Source: an uncultured Lewinella sp.
GTDB lineage: Bacteria; Bacteroidota; Bacteroidia; Chitinophagales; Saprospiraceae
NCBI GenBank assembly: GCA_938021455.1
Contig: CALIGP010000335.1
Location: 1-23,256, forward strand
Direction: 5' to 3'
Length of the DNA: 23,256 bases
Shown: in pieces, positions 1 through 8,755 of the stretch
How positions within the stretch are numbered: the first letter of the stretch is position 1
Layout of the letters: every line of letters begins with the position of its first letter
Notes under the pieces: model-generated
Seen by the model: only the letters and a program-made list of their open reading frames with translations
Told to the model about the DNA's origin: nothing
The model's database searches: none
Translations under genes and position numbers: made by a program

Positions 1-2
1 CT

Positions 3-3000
3 TCCAACGGCTTCCCGCAATATCTTGACTTGTTGGCTAACTTGAGCGGACTGGAAGGCCCGAAAGCCGAGCGTTTCATCGAGTTCCATGACGCTTTTGA
101 TCAATTATTGGCCGTCGAGGATGTTCGCACGGCGAAGATCATTAATACGTTAACAACGGCAGAGGCCTATTTACGGGCCAATAGATTTGTCCCTCTTGAG
201 AAAGAAACACGATGGGAGGTAGTAGGAGGTACGCCGCATTTCCTGTTCGAAGAGGGAGTGATGATGAGAATAGACACCGTTCGGCAGCTAAAGGCTCTGG
301 GGAAAAGTGATACGCTCATCATTCAGGAGACAGAATTGATGGTTGATCTTTCAGAAGGTACCATCCGGGGTAAAGGAGGAAGAACCGACTGGCAGCGACA
401 AGGGTTGTCAGAAGATGTTTTCGCACTTTTGGTAAGCTACTCTCTCAATGTTCAGCGGATGATTTACAAGGCGGATTCTGCCCACCTTCAGTATCCGGAA
501 TACTTTGAGAGTGTCCTGGTAGGAAGTTTCTCAGACAAAATTCAGCAAGGCGGTGCCAGAGCGGGATCCGAATACCCACAATTTATTTCTGATGATGGTT
601 TCGTTGAAATTGAAAATGTAGGCGAAGGAATTGACCTGTTGGGTAACTTCGAATTACGTGGAGGAACGGTTTATGCCATTGGGAGTACGGGGAGAAAATC
701 CCAGGTAACCCTGAAAATAGAGATCGACGGAGAAGCTAAGACCGTACGGGGAGAAGCAGACCGGTTTACGATTAAGCAAGGAGAGCTCATCGCCGGGCAG
801 GGTGTAGCCACCACAATCTATATTGGCGAAGACAGTCTATACCACCCTAGTGTTACTATGCGGGTTAATGTGCCAGATCGGATAGTGGGTCTTACACGAA
901 CAGAATCCAGCTCTGATCAGAGTCCCTTTCATCATAGCCTCAACCGGATGAACATATATGCTGACCATCTCGATATATATCTTGATGCAGATAGTGTAGT
1001 CGTTGGCAAAAAGACGGTTTCCTTTCAGGAAAAATCTGATGTAATTTTTGAAAGTGAAGAGTTCTACAGCGAACGGGAGTACGATTTTGTTCGGGATATT
1101 GCCCGATCAAACCCACTGGATATCATCAATGCATATCGTCAGGGGCCCGAAGGGGGAAATGACCTCATTCATGGAGATGTTTTAGCACAGAAGTTTAAGC
1201 CTAGCTTTACGGTAGAAGACATTAGGCCATTGCTTTTTGAGCTCCAGACTAAAGGGTTCCTTTTGTACAACACCGACGATGATATGGTCAAGCTTCTCCC
1301 CAAGCTTAATCATTACGTACAGGCCAGCAGAGAAGAAATTGATTACGATAAGCTTCGCTTAGTTAGCCGTACCAATAAGATTAACGCTGTTTTGAACTTA
1401 AAGACAGGAGAGATAAGAATTGATCAGGTTCAACCGATTCAATTTAATCGGGAAAAGCAAATTGCCATTAAGCCTTTGGGGGATCAAGTGACGGTTCGCG
1501 GGAACAGAGATTTTGATTTTTCCGGCGAAATTTATGCTGGGGGGATGGTCTTTACGGGTAAAGATTTTCACTTCAATTATGACCCATACTACATCAAGAT
1601 GGACTCTGTCCGGTATTTTGATTTATTTCTCCCCGTGGATGATATCATCGACGAAGGAATGGAACGCCAAAGCACTGGAAGTAGGATTGAGCATCTAAGT
1701 GGTTATTTACTAATTGATGCCCCTAAAAACAAAAGTGGTACGGAAGACATTGCTTACTTCCCAAGTCTCCAAACCAAGTCTCCAAGTTATATCTTCTATG
1801 ATCGGGCAGATTCTTTGGCGCATTACAGCCGGGATAGCTTCTATTTTGAGTTGGCTCCTTTTAGCCTGAATGGAATGGATAGTCTGCTAGCCGGAGAAGT
1901 AGAACTTAAAGGGCAGCTCAATAGTGGAGGTATCTTTCCCAACTTTGAGGAAAGTCTGACCATACAGGAAGATGGAAGTCTTGGTTTCATAACGGAGACG
2001 AAAGAAGGAGGACAAAGCACCTACGGTGACCGTGGAAACTACCAGGGAGAAATCGTCTTGAGTAACCGTGGGCTTGAGGGAAAGGGAAAGCTGAACTATC
2101 TCGAAGCTGAAATTGAAAGCGAAGACCTTAGCTTTCAGCTGGATCGAACAACTGCCAGTGCACGTTCCTTCGCGTTGGAAGAGAAGGTGACCGGTTCTCG
2201 TGAGGTACCACAAGTAAGGGGAACAGAGGTAAATATTGAGTTTAAGCCTTATGGCGACTCTCTGGTGGTTAATTCCGTTAAAGATGCTCCCTTTGAAATG
2301 TTTACTTCTAACGAACACTCTTTTGATGGTGGTCTTGTACTAACCCCTGAGGCCCTAAAGGGGAATGGTCGCTTAGATTGGTCTGCAGCGAATATGTCTA
2401 GTAAGGATATGGACTTTTCTACTTTTGGTGCCAGTGCTGATACGGCGAGCGTTGGAATCAAGAGTTTGGAAAGCGATGACCGGTTGGCACTTAGGACAAG
2501 TAACGTAAAGGCTGATATCGACTTTGAAACCCAGATCGCTTCTTTTGAGAATAACTCTACGGAGTTGTCTACCGCATTACCTTATAACCAGTTTAAAACC
2601 AGTATTGATCGCTTTGACTGGGATATGGCTGGCGGGAACATCACCTTTCAGGCAGAGATAGGTAAGAACCGTTTTACGAGTACTCATCCGGATCAGGATG
2701 AACTCACTTTTACGGGAACGGAAGCCACTTACGACATTAACACCAGTATTCTCGATGTGGAAGGTGTTCCATTTATAATGGCAGCGGACGCTAAAATTTT
2801 CCCGGGTGACGGTAAAGTAAAAGTAGATCCAGGAGCTAAAATTGAAGAGTTGACGAACGCCAAAATCGTTGCCGATACACTCAATGAATACCACGTAATC
2901 AATAAAGCCACCGTTCAGTTATTGGGCCGTAAAGAATACCGTGCCTCTGGCTTTTATGAATACAATGTAGGGCCACATACCCAGGAAGTCGAACTTCAGG

Positions 3001-4415
3001 AAATCATCGGTACTCGAATTGGTAAGGGTAAGCGGGGAGATAAAGCTACCGCTACCCGTGCCACTGCTACCATTAATGAAGGTACTACCTTTTACGTCGA
3101 TAATAAGACTCGATTCTATGGTACGATGAATCTCGACGCAAGTAGTAAAACCTTGCTCTTTGATGGCTACGCTAAAATTGAAGCGGACAAGTTCCCTGGA
3201 GCACGCTGGTTTACAGTACGGTCCGAAGGAGATAAAAAAGACCTCACGCTGGTGGTCCGCTCACCAAAGGATCGAGATGGTATCCCATTGTTCACGGGGA
3301 TTTACCTTAGTAAACCGCGTAGAAGAGTCTATCCCAGCATGGTGGAAATTTTGGATTTCCGTAAAGACCACCCCATTTTAAATGCTAATGGATTAGTGAA
3401 TTATGACGAAGACAACGATGTTTTCTCTTTTGGAGATAGTCTCCGGATTTTTAATCCTGATCACATCGGTGGCAATCTGATGAAGTTTGATAATGCAAAC
3501 GGTACGATTAGTGGAGACGGAGAACTGGGGCTTGGCGGAAGACTTAAGTATATCTCCATGAAATCCTATGGATCCGTAGCGATGGATATGCCGTCTCAGG
3601 CAAGGGGTGGGGTAGAAGATGATCCGGAACCAGCGCCCGACCCTGAACCCGAGGCTGAAAAGGAGAAGAGTGATTCTCCCAATAATATGTTCCTGCTGGA
3701 GGAGGAGGTAAAACCTAAAGAAGATACTACCGCAAGTGGTACTGGTGCGGATATTACCATCGATGCCCCCATTGAGGAAGCTTACCCTGACGTAGTGGTA
3801 AAAGCGATGGCTGCTATTGATCTGGTTTTTCCCGATAAGCTGGTGAATATGATGGCAACGGATCTGGTTTCCGGTGCTTACGCTGCGCCAGGTCTCAACC
3901 TGGTTACCGACGCTAAATTCTATAAAGCAGGCGTCCAGACCCTCTTTCCCCCCGGAAAGGAACGGGAAATGGCAGAGGCCAGTCTGGCCGCAGGAGTATT
4001 GAACCTGCCCCGAAAAATAAATGAACATACCTTCTTGTTTAGCCAGCTTAATATGAAGTGGTCGACGGATTACCAGTCTTTTGTGACAACAGAAAAATAC
4101 TCAGGTCTGGCTTCCATCCGTGGAAATCAAATCAGTAAAATGTTGGAGGTGCACGCGGAAGTTAAAATGCCTTCTGGGGGAGATGATCGACTTTATATTT
4201 ACATCAAGTCACCTAGCGAGCTGTACTATTTCTTCGGTTTTAAGGACGGTATTCTCAACGTTGTTTCGAACAACACGCAGTTCATGAATGAGCTGGAAGG
4301 GATGAAGGCGAAAGAAATGGTGATGAAGATGAAGGACGGAGAAACCTACGAGATATTACCCGTTAGCCCCGGAACGGCGCAAACCTTTCTTAGGAGGGTG
4401 GAGTCCGCTTTCTAG
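3..4415 (+). CDS. Giant beta-rich protein of unknown function, 5'-partial
   Basis: The frame is open from the first in-frame codon at position 3, with no stop and no convincing start, so the gene begins upstream of the window; 1470 residues and the stop codon are visible. I do not recognise a named family. The protein is rich in alternating hydrophobic/polar stretches typical of beta-solenoid or beta-sheet proteins. A loose motif of the form G-L-x-G-x-G-x-L-x-Y/W recurs, encoded near 2070-2099 and 2351-2380, with a related stretch near 3500-3550. A low-complexity acidic and proline-rich linker (DPEPAPDPEPEAEKEK and following) is encoded about 3610-3770 and separates the long beta region from a more compact C-terminal domain. 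No transmembrane segment is evident in the visible part, and a signal peptide cannot be assessed. An envelope or periplasmic location is only an inference. Large conserved hypothetical proteins of this style occur in Bacteroidota. Confidence 0.85.
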   Translation, partial: SNGFPQYLDLLANLSGLEGPKAERFIEFHDAFDQLLAVEDVRTAKIINTLTTAEAYLRANRFVPLEKETRWEVVGGTPHFLFEEGVMMRIDTVRQLKALGKSDTLIIQETELMVDLSEGTIRGKGGRTDWQRQGLSEDVFALLVSYSLNVQRMIYKADSAHLQYPEYFESVLVGSFSDKIQQGGARAGSEYPQFISDDGFVEIENVGEGIDLLGNFELRGGTVYAIGSTGRKSQVTLKIEIDGEAKTVRGEADRFTIKQGELIAGQGVATTIYIGEDSLYHPSVTMRVNVPDRIVGLTRTESSSDQSPFHHSLNRMNIYADHLDIYLDADSVVVGKKTVSFQEKSDVIFESEEFYSEREYDFVRDIARSNPLDIINAYRQGPEGGNDLIHGDVLAQKFKPSFTVEDIRPLLFELQTKGFLLYNTDDDMVKLLPKLNHYVQASREEIDYDKLRLVSRTNKINAVLNLKTGEIRIDQVQPIQFNREKQIAIKPLGDQVTVRGNRDFDFSGEIYAGGMVFTGKDFHFNYDPYYIKMDSVRYFDLFLPVDDIIDEGMERQSTGSRIEHLSGYLLIDAPKNKSGTEDIAYFPSLQTKSPSYIFYDRADSLAHYSRDSFYFELAPFSLNGMDSLLAGEVELKGQLNSGGIFPNFEESLTIQEDGSLGFITETKEGGQSTYGDRGNYQGEIVLSNRGLEGKGKLNYLEAEIESEDLSFQLDRTTASARSFALEEKVTGSREVPQVRGTEVNIEFKPYGDSLVVNSVKDAPFEMFTSNEHSFDGGLVLTPEALKGNGRLDWSAANMSSKDMDFSTFGASADTASVGIKSLESDDRLALRTSNVKADIDFETQIASFENNSTELSTALPYNQFKTSIDRFDWDMAGGNITFQAEIGKNRFTSTHPDQDELTFTGTEATYDINTSILDVEGVPFIMAADAKIFPGDGKVKVDPGAKIEELTNAKIVADTLNEYHVINKATVQLLGRKEYRASGFYEYNVGPHTQEVELQEIIGTRIGKGKRGDKATATRATATINEGTTFYVDNKTRFYGTMNLDASSKTLLFDGYAKIEADKFPGARWFTVRSEGDKKDLTLVVRSPKDRDGIPLFTGIYLSKPRRRVYPSMVEILDFRKDHPILNANGLVNYDEDNDVFSFGDSLRIFNPDHIGGNLMKFDNANGTISGDGELGLGGRLKYISMKSYGSVAMDMPSQARGGVEDDPEPAPDPEPEAEKEKSDSPNNMFLLEEEVKPKEDTTASGTGADITIDAPIEEAYPDVVVKAMAAIDLVFPDKLVNMMATDLVSGAYAAPGLNLVTDAKFYKAGVQTLFPPGKEREMAEASLAAGVLNLPRKINEHTFLFSQLNMKWSTDYQSFVTTEKYSGLASIRGNQISKMLEVHAEVKMPSGGDDRLYIYIKSPSELYYFFGFKDGILNVVSNNTQFMNELEGMKAKEMVMKMKDGETYEILPVSPGTAQTFLRRVESAF

Positions 4416-4443
4416 CCAATGGGAGATGAGCTCTCCTTGCTCT

Positions 4444-4484
4444 TTATCCTTCCCTTTGCACCTGCGTGCGCGCCAATAAATCCC
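4444..4484 (+). repeat. Dispersed ~45-base repeat, copy A (intergenic)
   Basis: The core TTTGCACCTGCG (4455-4466) is followed by a GCGCGCC block and an A-rich tail. The segment 4454-4474 matches the reverse complement of copy C (9834-9854) at 20 of 21 positions. Flanking matches to copy B (TTTAT/TTTAC before the core, AAT-rich after it) extend the similarity to about 45 bases. It lies 28 bases after the stop of the giant gene and overlaps no gene. Confidence 0.6.
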
Positions 4485-4547
4485 ATGTCCATCAGGCAGG
4501 ACCATTGACTCGTCGAATTACCTGCTGCTTATTTACCACGAAAACCC

Positions 4548-4555
4548 TACATTGG
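4548..4555 (+). promoter_or_regulatory. Possible -7 element for the LEA-like gene
   Basis: TACATTGG matches the Bacteroidota -7 consensus TAnnTTTG at all but one fixed position and lies 22 bases before the ATG at 4578. No convincing -33 TTTG is found at the usual 19-21 base spacing, so this is weak. Confidence 0.25.
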
Positions 4556-4577
4556 GAACTGAAAATAAATAGAAGCT

Positions 4578-5633
4578 ATGTCTGTATTCGGAGATCTTAA
4601 GAAGCTGTTTTTTGGTGCTAAGTCAGTAGCGAAGCATCAGGCCAGCAAAGCCGGCGAAGCCGCGAAGGGTATTGGCGAAGACTTAAAGTCGCAAAGCGAT
4701 GACCTTTTGGACGCCACGAAAGACGCGGCGAAGGAAGTAATGGATAAAGCGCCTGAGTACTTTGAGAAAGGAAAAGAAGCGCTGGAGGGCCTGACCGATA
4801 AAATTTGGGAAGAAGCTGACTCTGCGCTGGACAAAGGAAAAGAACTAAAGGACAAAGCCAGCGAAGCCATCAACGAAAAGCTGGAGGACCTGCGTCCGGC
4901 TACGCCAGAGAAGCATCCATTTGACGTTATGGACGAAGAAGGACTTGACCTCAGTGATCTTACGGATACACCCGCTGCGGAAGCCCCCAAGAAAGTAATT
5001 GACTTCGAATCAGACGTCGTTGGGGACACAAAGGCTGCCGCTGGCAAATTGGCGGGCAAAGCTGCCGGTGCTGCTAAGGCAGCCGCAGCAGCTGCAGCTA
5101 GTGTGGCTGGTCCAGCCCTGGACGCCGCTGCAAAAGCAGGCGCTGCTGCCAAGGACGTAGCGGGAGATGTTGCCGGAAAGATTGGCGACGTCAGCGAAGT
5201 TGTTGGCGCGAAAGTGCTGGAAAAAGGAGACGAACTGCTCTCCTCCGCCGCAGAAAAAGGCGCTGAGATGAAAGGTAAATTCGACGATTTCGTGGATCAC
5301 GCGAACGTGGAAGCCGAAAAAATGAAGTTGGAGGACTCCATTGAAGCCGCCAAACGCGCTGGCGAGCAAGCAGAAGCCCGTGCCCGAGCCTTTGATGGTG
5401 ACGAGGCCAGTCGAGACACCTCAGAGTCTGTACTTGATGGAACAGACTCTTTCTTTGACCGCGCAGCTCGTTTCGCTGAAGGCGATTACCACAACGAAGG
5501 TGGTAAAGAGATGACCATCCAGGATAACCCCGATGCAAGCCCCAAAGCAGAAGGTGGGATTATTTCCGGCTTCCTGGATTCGGATGGCGACGGTGATTCA
5601 CTGATCGATGATGCGATTATCGAGGAGGAGTAG
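4578..5633 (+). CDS. LEA/phasin-like helical repeat protein with acidic tail
   Basis: This 351-residue protein is almost entirely predicted amphipathic helix, with many AKE/KGK/EAL-type repeats. It resembles late-embryogenesis-abundant, apolipoprotein-like or YtxH-like proteins. Residues about 152-205 are extremely Ala-rich (an AAKAAAAAAAS stretch), residues 210-270 are again Lys/Glu/Ala helical, and the C-terminus is acidic with a DSDGDGDS stretch similar to calcium-binding loops. The ATG at 4578 follows an A-rich leader (AAAATAAATAGAAG) and there is no better upstream start. There is no signal peptide or obvious membrane segment, so a cytoplasmic location is likely. A membrane- or granule-coating or desiccation/stress-protective role fits the composition, but this is inference. 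Similarity of such low-complexity proteins can be convergent. The start and stop are clear; the function is not. Confidence 0.85.
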   Translation: MSVFGDLKKLFFGAKSVAKHQASKAGEAAKGIGEDLKSQSDDLLDATKDAAKEVMDKAPEYFEKGKEALEGLTDKIWEEADSALDKGKELKDKASEAINEKLEDLRPATPEKHPFDVMDEEGLDLSDLTDTPAAEAPKKVIDFESDVVGDTKAAAGKLAGKAAGAAKAAAAAAASVAGPALDAAAKAGAAAKDVAGDVAGKIGDVSEVVGAKVLEKGDELLSSAAEKGAEMKGKFDDFVDHANVEAEKMKLEDSIEAAKRAGEQAEARARAFDGDEASRDTSESVLDGTDSFFDRAARFAEGDYHNEGGKEMTIQDNPDASPKAEGGIISGFLDSDGDGDSLIDDAIIEEE

Positions 5634-5726
5634 AAACACCTAGATCTTATAAGTATTTATACCTGAATTGGGGCAAATGTCTTGCTTCTAGCAATTCCTT
5701 ATGGGGCTTGTGAAACTCAATTAGCT

Positions 5727-5734
5727 TACCTTGC
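5727..5734 (+). promoter_or_regulatory. Possible -7 element for the metalloprotease gene
   Basis: TACCTTGC is a near match to TAnnTTTG, 40 bases before the chosen ATG at 5775 and downstream of the alternative TTG start at 5682. If real, it excludes the longer start. No good -33 element is seen at standard spacing. Confidence 0.3.
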
Positions 5735-5774
5735 TGACTACGGCTTGCTTGTGCATGCCAGGCAAAAAGCTATC

Positions 5775-8744
5775 ATGAGTATTATCTGGAAATCTTATTT
5801 CTTTGTTGTTCTCCTCGCCTTAGTCATGGCCACTCCCTTGGCCGCTCAGACTTCTATCGGAACGGTAGTACCGAGTACAGATCCAGCACTTCCTGCATCC
5901 TATAATTTTCAGGAGTACGTTTTCCCTGAGCCGGACGATCAGGGCAGCTGTGATGGCCGCTCGAATGCCTCCGCGCAGATTGAAGGTATTTTCTTTGCTC
6001 AAACCCATCGGCACAGCATTGACCATCCCTTCTACTTCCTCATCGGCTTTCGGCCGGCGCTATTCCAGGTCGCCGTTACGGGTAGTGGCGCTTCGCCCGA
6101 TGTTCAGGTGGAAGGATTTATGGAAGGGGTTTCTCAAGGAATGCTCTGCTTGAGTGGACCGGACAACCTACCCGGATCCATTGACCTGTCTGTCCCTGAT
6201 TTCACCAATTATTTCTCCGTTACTCTGCCGAAAGCTTGGGTTAAACCTGGCCTGACACTACAATTAACGGCCGGAAACGAAACAAGAGACTTAAGCGAGG
6301 AAGCGCTTAAAGTCGGCCCATTCACGGAGCTGAATATGGTGTTGTTCGATATGGACGTAATGGATTACAATACCGAGCCCCATCGTACCCCGATGATTGA
6401 GAACCTGATTCAGGAAACGGCTTCAGCCATTCCAGCGAGTATAATTCGCTTCGGTACATTTCCGGAGGTACTCCGTTTTCCGGAAGTTTCGGCCAGTAAC
6501 GGAACGAATGAAATCGTTCGCCTTAGAGCTAGAAATGAAAATGGCTTGAGAGGTATCACCAATGAAGGAGCGATCAATGCAAACAGTGCTTCCTTTATGG
6601 GCAACATGCACCTCAGCATGGGAGACTACCTGATTACGCTTTATCACGGAAATACACTCAACCTCGACCCCGGAGGTTGGGGCGGCGGCAAATCGTTCGT
6701 AACTCCTGATTTTGATGATGTTTACATCCATGAATTGGGCCACGCACTGAGCCTTCCACACTGGGGAGATGCCTACCAGAGACCCATTTCAAACGAATTT
6801 CAATACCTGTATCCCTACGGAGGAGAAAACGGTAACGGAGGCGGACGTGGCGAAGCATGGAATTTTATTCAGGATATCTACGAGTTTATTGACCCTACCT
6901 GTCAGTTTGATGAACGAGGGCAGGCAGGAATAGAAACATCAGATGCCATGCAGCGGAATAACCACTGTCTGGAAGATCGTACTGAAAGCCAGGGCCCCTG
7001 GGATGGTTTTGGAGATTTTTCAGCTTTAGCGATGCACCGATATATGATGGGGGCCGAAAATGCCCGAAGTGGGAGCGTAAACTATCGGGGTGGGGGAGTA
7101 GACTTTCAGCTCAGCCGGCAGGAGGGCTTTCCCACAGCTACCGTCGAGGGAGATACCCGAGTGTATTCCAGAGACCCCTTGCAGCCTGCTCAATTAGGCT
7201 ACCGCGAATTTGTGAAAGTGCCCGGCGAAGAGAAACTGAACGAGGACGTATACCTCATTTACGGCTCCGCGCACGCTACGCAAACACAGGCTAACATCGT
7301 CTACAAGCCGATAAAATATAAGGGAACTTTACTTCCGGTTCTAGACCCTACGGATCCGACTCGGATCGAGGAAATGAAAACGCTGGATGTTTACCGTGAC
7401 TTGCTGGGCTCTACCCGAGATATTACCCTGAAAGTTACCTATGCTGATGGTTCGACGTTGCATGCCATTAACCCATATCATTCTTATGAGAGAGATAATC
7501 CGTCGAATGATTTTGGCGTGTTCAGGTTCGACCTCTGTCACTGGGCTTTAGTGGTTCCTGCGGATAAGGAGTTGATGAAAGTAGAGCTGTTCAATCGCCC
7601 ACTGGTTGTCCGGTCTCCGGATAATGATACTGAAGGTAATATTCGCTTTACTGGAGACAATACCACCGCAGAGAATTATATGGATGATGCCATCTTTCAG
7701 GCTAAATACGAAGTTGGTCAAGCTAAAGTCCCCGGCGCTAATTCCTTCGGCAACCGAGTATGGGAAGACCTGAACCGCAATGGTATGGACGATAATAATG
7801 AACCTGGAATTGAAGGGGTAACGATTCTACTTTGGGACGATTCCGATGGGGACGGTATTCCGGACTCTAATGGATTTGCGGGCTCCACTAAGACAGATGC
7901 CGATGGCCGCTATCTTTTTACGGGCCTCACTGCTGGGAATTACATTGCCTTTGTCTGGTTTCTCGATAATTGGGACGAAGGGCAACCCCTCCATGGAATG
8001 GCCGTTGTTCCTGAATTCGCGGAGCCGAATACGGATATCAATTTTGACAACAATGGCCGATCAGGGGCTGGCCTTTACCCCGGTTTAGACGCACTGGACA
8101 TCGCCTCCGGAATTATTACGCTGACCGAAACAGGTGAACCCCTCAACGATGGAGACCGGGAAGATGACTGGTTCGACTACGATGTATCCGGAAATCAAAC
8201 CATCGACTTTGGCTTTTTTCGCGAAGGAGCATGTGCCACTCCAAGCGTTGAGATTACCGCTAGAGACACCAGCCTATGCCCTGATGAGACGACAATTATT
8301 GTCATCGCCCCAACTGACGGAGCGGGGCCCTACACCTATCGTTGGAGTATTGGAGTTACCGGAGACGCGATTGCTGGTGTCGGTCCCGGAATGTACCTGG
8401 TAACCATCACCGACGGTAGCAGCTGCAGAACGGTGGAATCCATCGAGATCGCCACCATTACCGAAGGCTGTACAAATACCTCCGTGAATAATGGAATAGC
8501 TTTGGAGAACATTTCCGTCTATCCCAATCCAATGGGCGAAATACTGCACGTCAAATCGGACCGCCGCCTGAACGCCAGCCTGGAATTATGGAGTGTTGCC
8601 GGGCAGAAGATCCTTTCGGCTAAGCTTACTGACCTCGAGTCTCAAATCAACGTGACGGACCTTCGCTCAGGCGTATTTATGGTCATCATTAGAGATGAAG
8701 ACGGAAGAATATTGAAAGTGGAAAGAGTCGTCAATCATAACTGA
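5775..8744 (+). CDS. Secreted zinc metalloprotease with SdrD-B, SprB-like and T9SS sorting domains
   Basis: The ATG at 5775 is preferred over an in-frame TTG at 5682 because a clean signal peptide starts there (hydrophobic FFVVLLALVMA, likely cut after AAQ near residue 25), preceded by an A-rich GGCAAAAAGC leader. That gives 989 residues. An N-terminal domain of about 300 residues leads to HELGHALSLPH (H319, E320, H323, H329), a metzincin-style HExxHxxxxxH zinc site with Ser where Gly is usual. A conserved-looking segment GPWDGFGDFSALAMHRYMMG follows. Residues 659-815 form an SdrD-B-like domain (GNRVWEDLNRNG, DSDGDGIPDSNG), likely calcium-stabilised. Residues ~819-898 resemble a SprB/PKD-like repeat with paired Cys. 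Residues 913-989 (ISVYPNP... through ...VERVV) are a T9SS type A sorting domain. The protein should be exported by Sec, moved across the outer membrane by T9SS and anchored or released. Membership of peptidase family M66 or another gluzincin/metzincin family is tentative. Confidence 0.88.
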   Translation: MSIIWKSYFFVVLLALVMATPLAAQTSIGTVVPSTDPALPASYNFQEYVFPEPDDQGSCDGRSNASAQIEGIFFAQTHRHSIDHPFYFLIGFRPALFQVAVTGSGASPDVQVEGFMEGVSQGMLCLSGPDNLPGSIDLSVPDFTNYFSVTLPKAWVKPGLTLQLTAGNETRDLSEEALKVGPFTELNMVLFDMDVMDYNTEPHRTPMIENLIQETASAIPASIIRFGTFPEVLRFPEVSASNGTNEIVRLRARNENGLRGITNEGAINANSASFMGNMHLSMGDYLITLYHGNTLNLDPGGWGGGKSFVTPDFDDVYIHELGHALSLPHWGDAYQRPISNEFQYLYPYGGENGNGGGRGEAWNFIQDIYEFIDPTCQFDERGQAGIETSDAMQRNNHCLEDRTESQGPWDGFGDFSALAMHRYMMGAENARSGSVNYRGGGVDFQLSRQEGFPTATVEGDTRVYSRDPLQPAQLGYREFVKVPGEEKLNEDVYLIYGSAHATQTQANIVYKPIKYKGTLLPVLDPTDPTRIEEMKTLDVYRDLLGSTRDITLKVTYADGSTLHAINPYHSYERDNPSNDFGVFRFDLCHWALVVPADKELMKVELFNRPLVVRSPDNDTEGNIRFTGDNTTAENYMDDAIFQAKYEVGQAKVPGANSFGNRVWEDLNRNGMDDNNEPGIEGVTILLWDDSDGDGIPDSNGFAGSTKTDADGRYLFTGLTAGNYIAFVWFLDNWDEGQPLHGMAVVPEFAEPNTDINFDNNGRSGAGLYPGLDALDIASGIITLTETGEPLNDGDREDDWFDYDVSGNQTIDFGFFREGACATPSVEITARDTSLCPDETTIIVIAPTDGAGPYTYRWSIGVTGDAIAGVGPGMYLVTITDGSSCRTVESIEIATITEGCTNTSVNNGIALENISVYPNPMGEILHVKSDRRLNASLELWSVAGQKILSAKLTDLESQINVTDLRSGVFMVIIRDEDGRILKVERVVNHN

Positions 8745-8755
8745 TCCCAGACCGT

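Noticed and set aside
4637..5152. Open reading frame of 171 codons on minus, antisense to the LEA-like gene, Ala/Ser-rich
   Set aside because: It mirrors the Ala/Lys/Glu codon bias of the sense gene, has no leader or promoter, and its composition is explained by the complementary strand.
5682..5774. Longer start (TTG at 5682) for the metalloprotease
   Set aside because: The added 31 residues precede a complete signal peptide that starts at 5775, and a -7-like element lies between the two starts.
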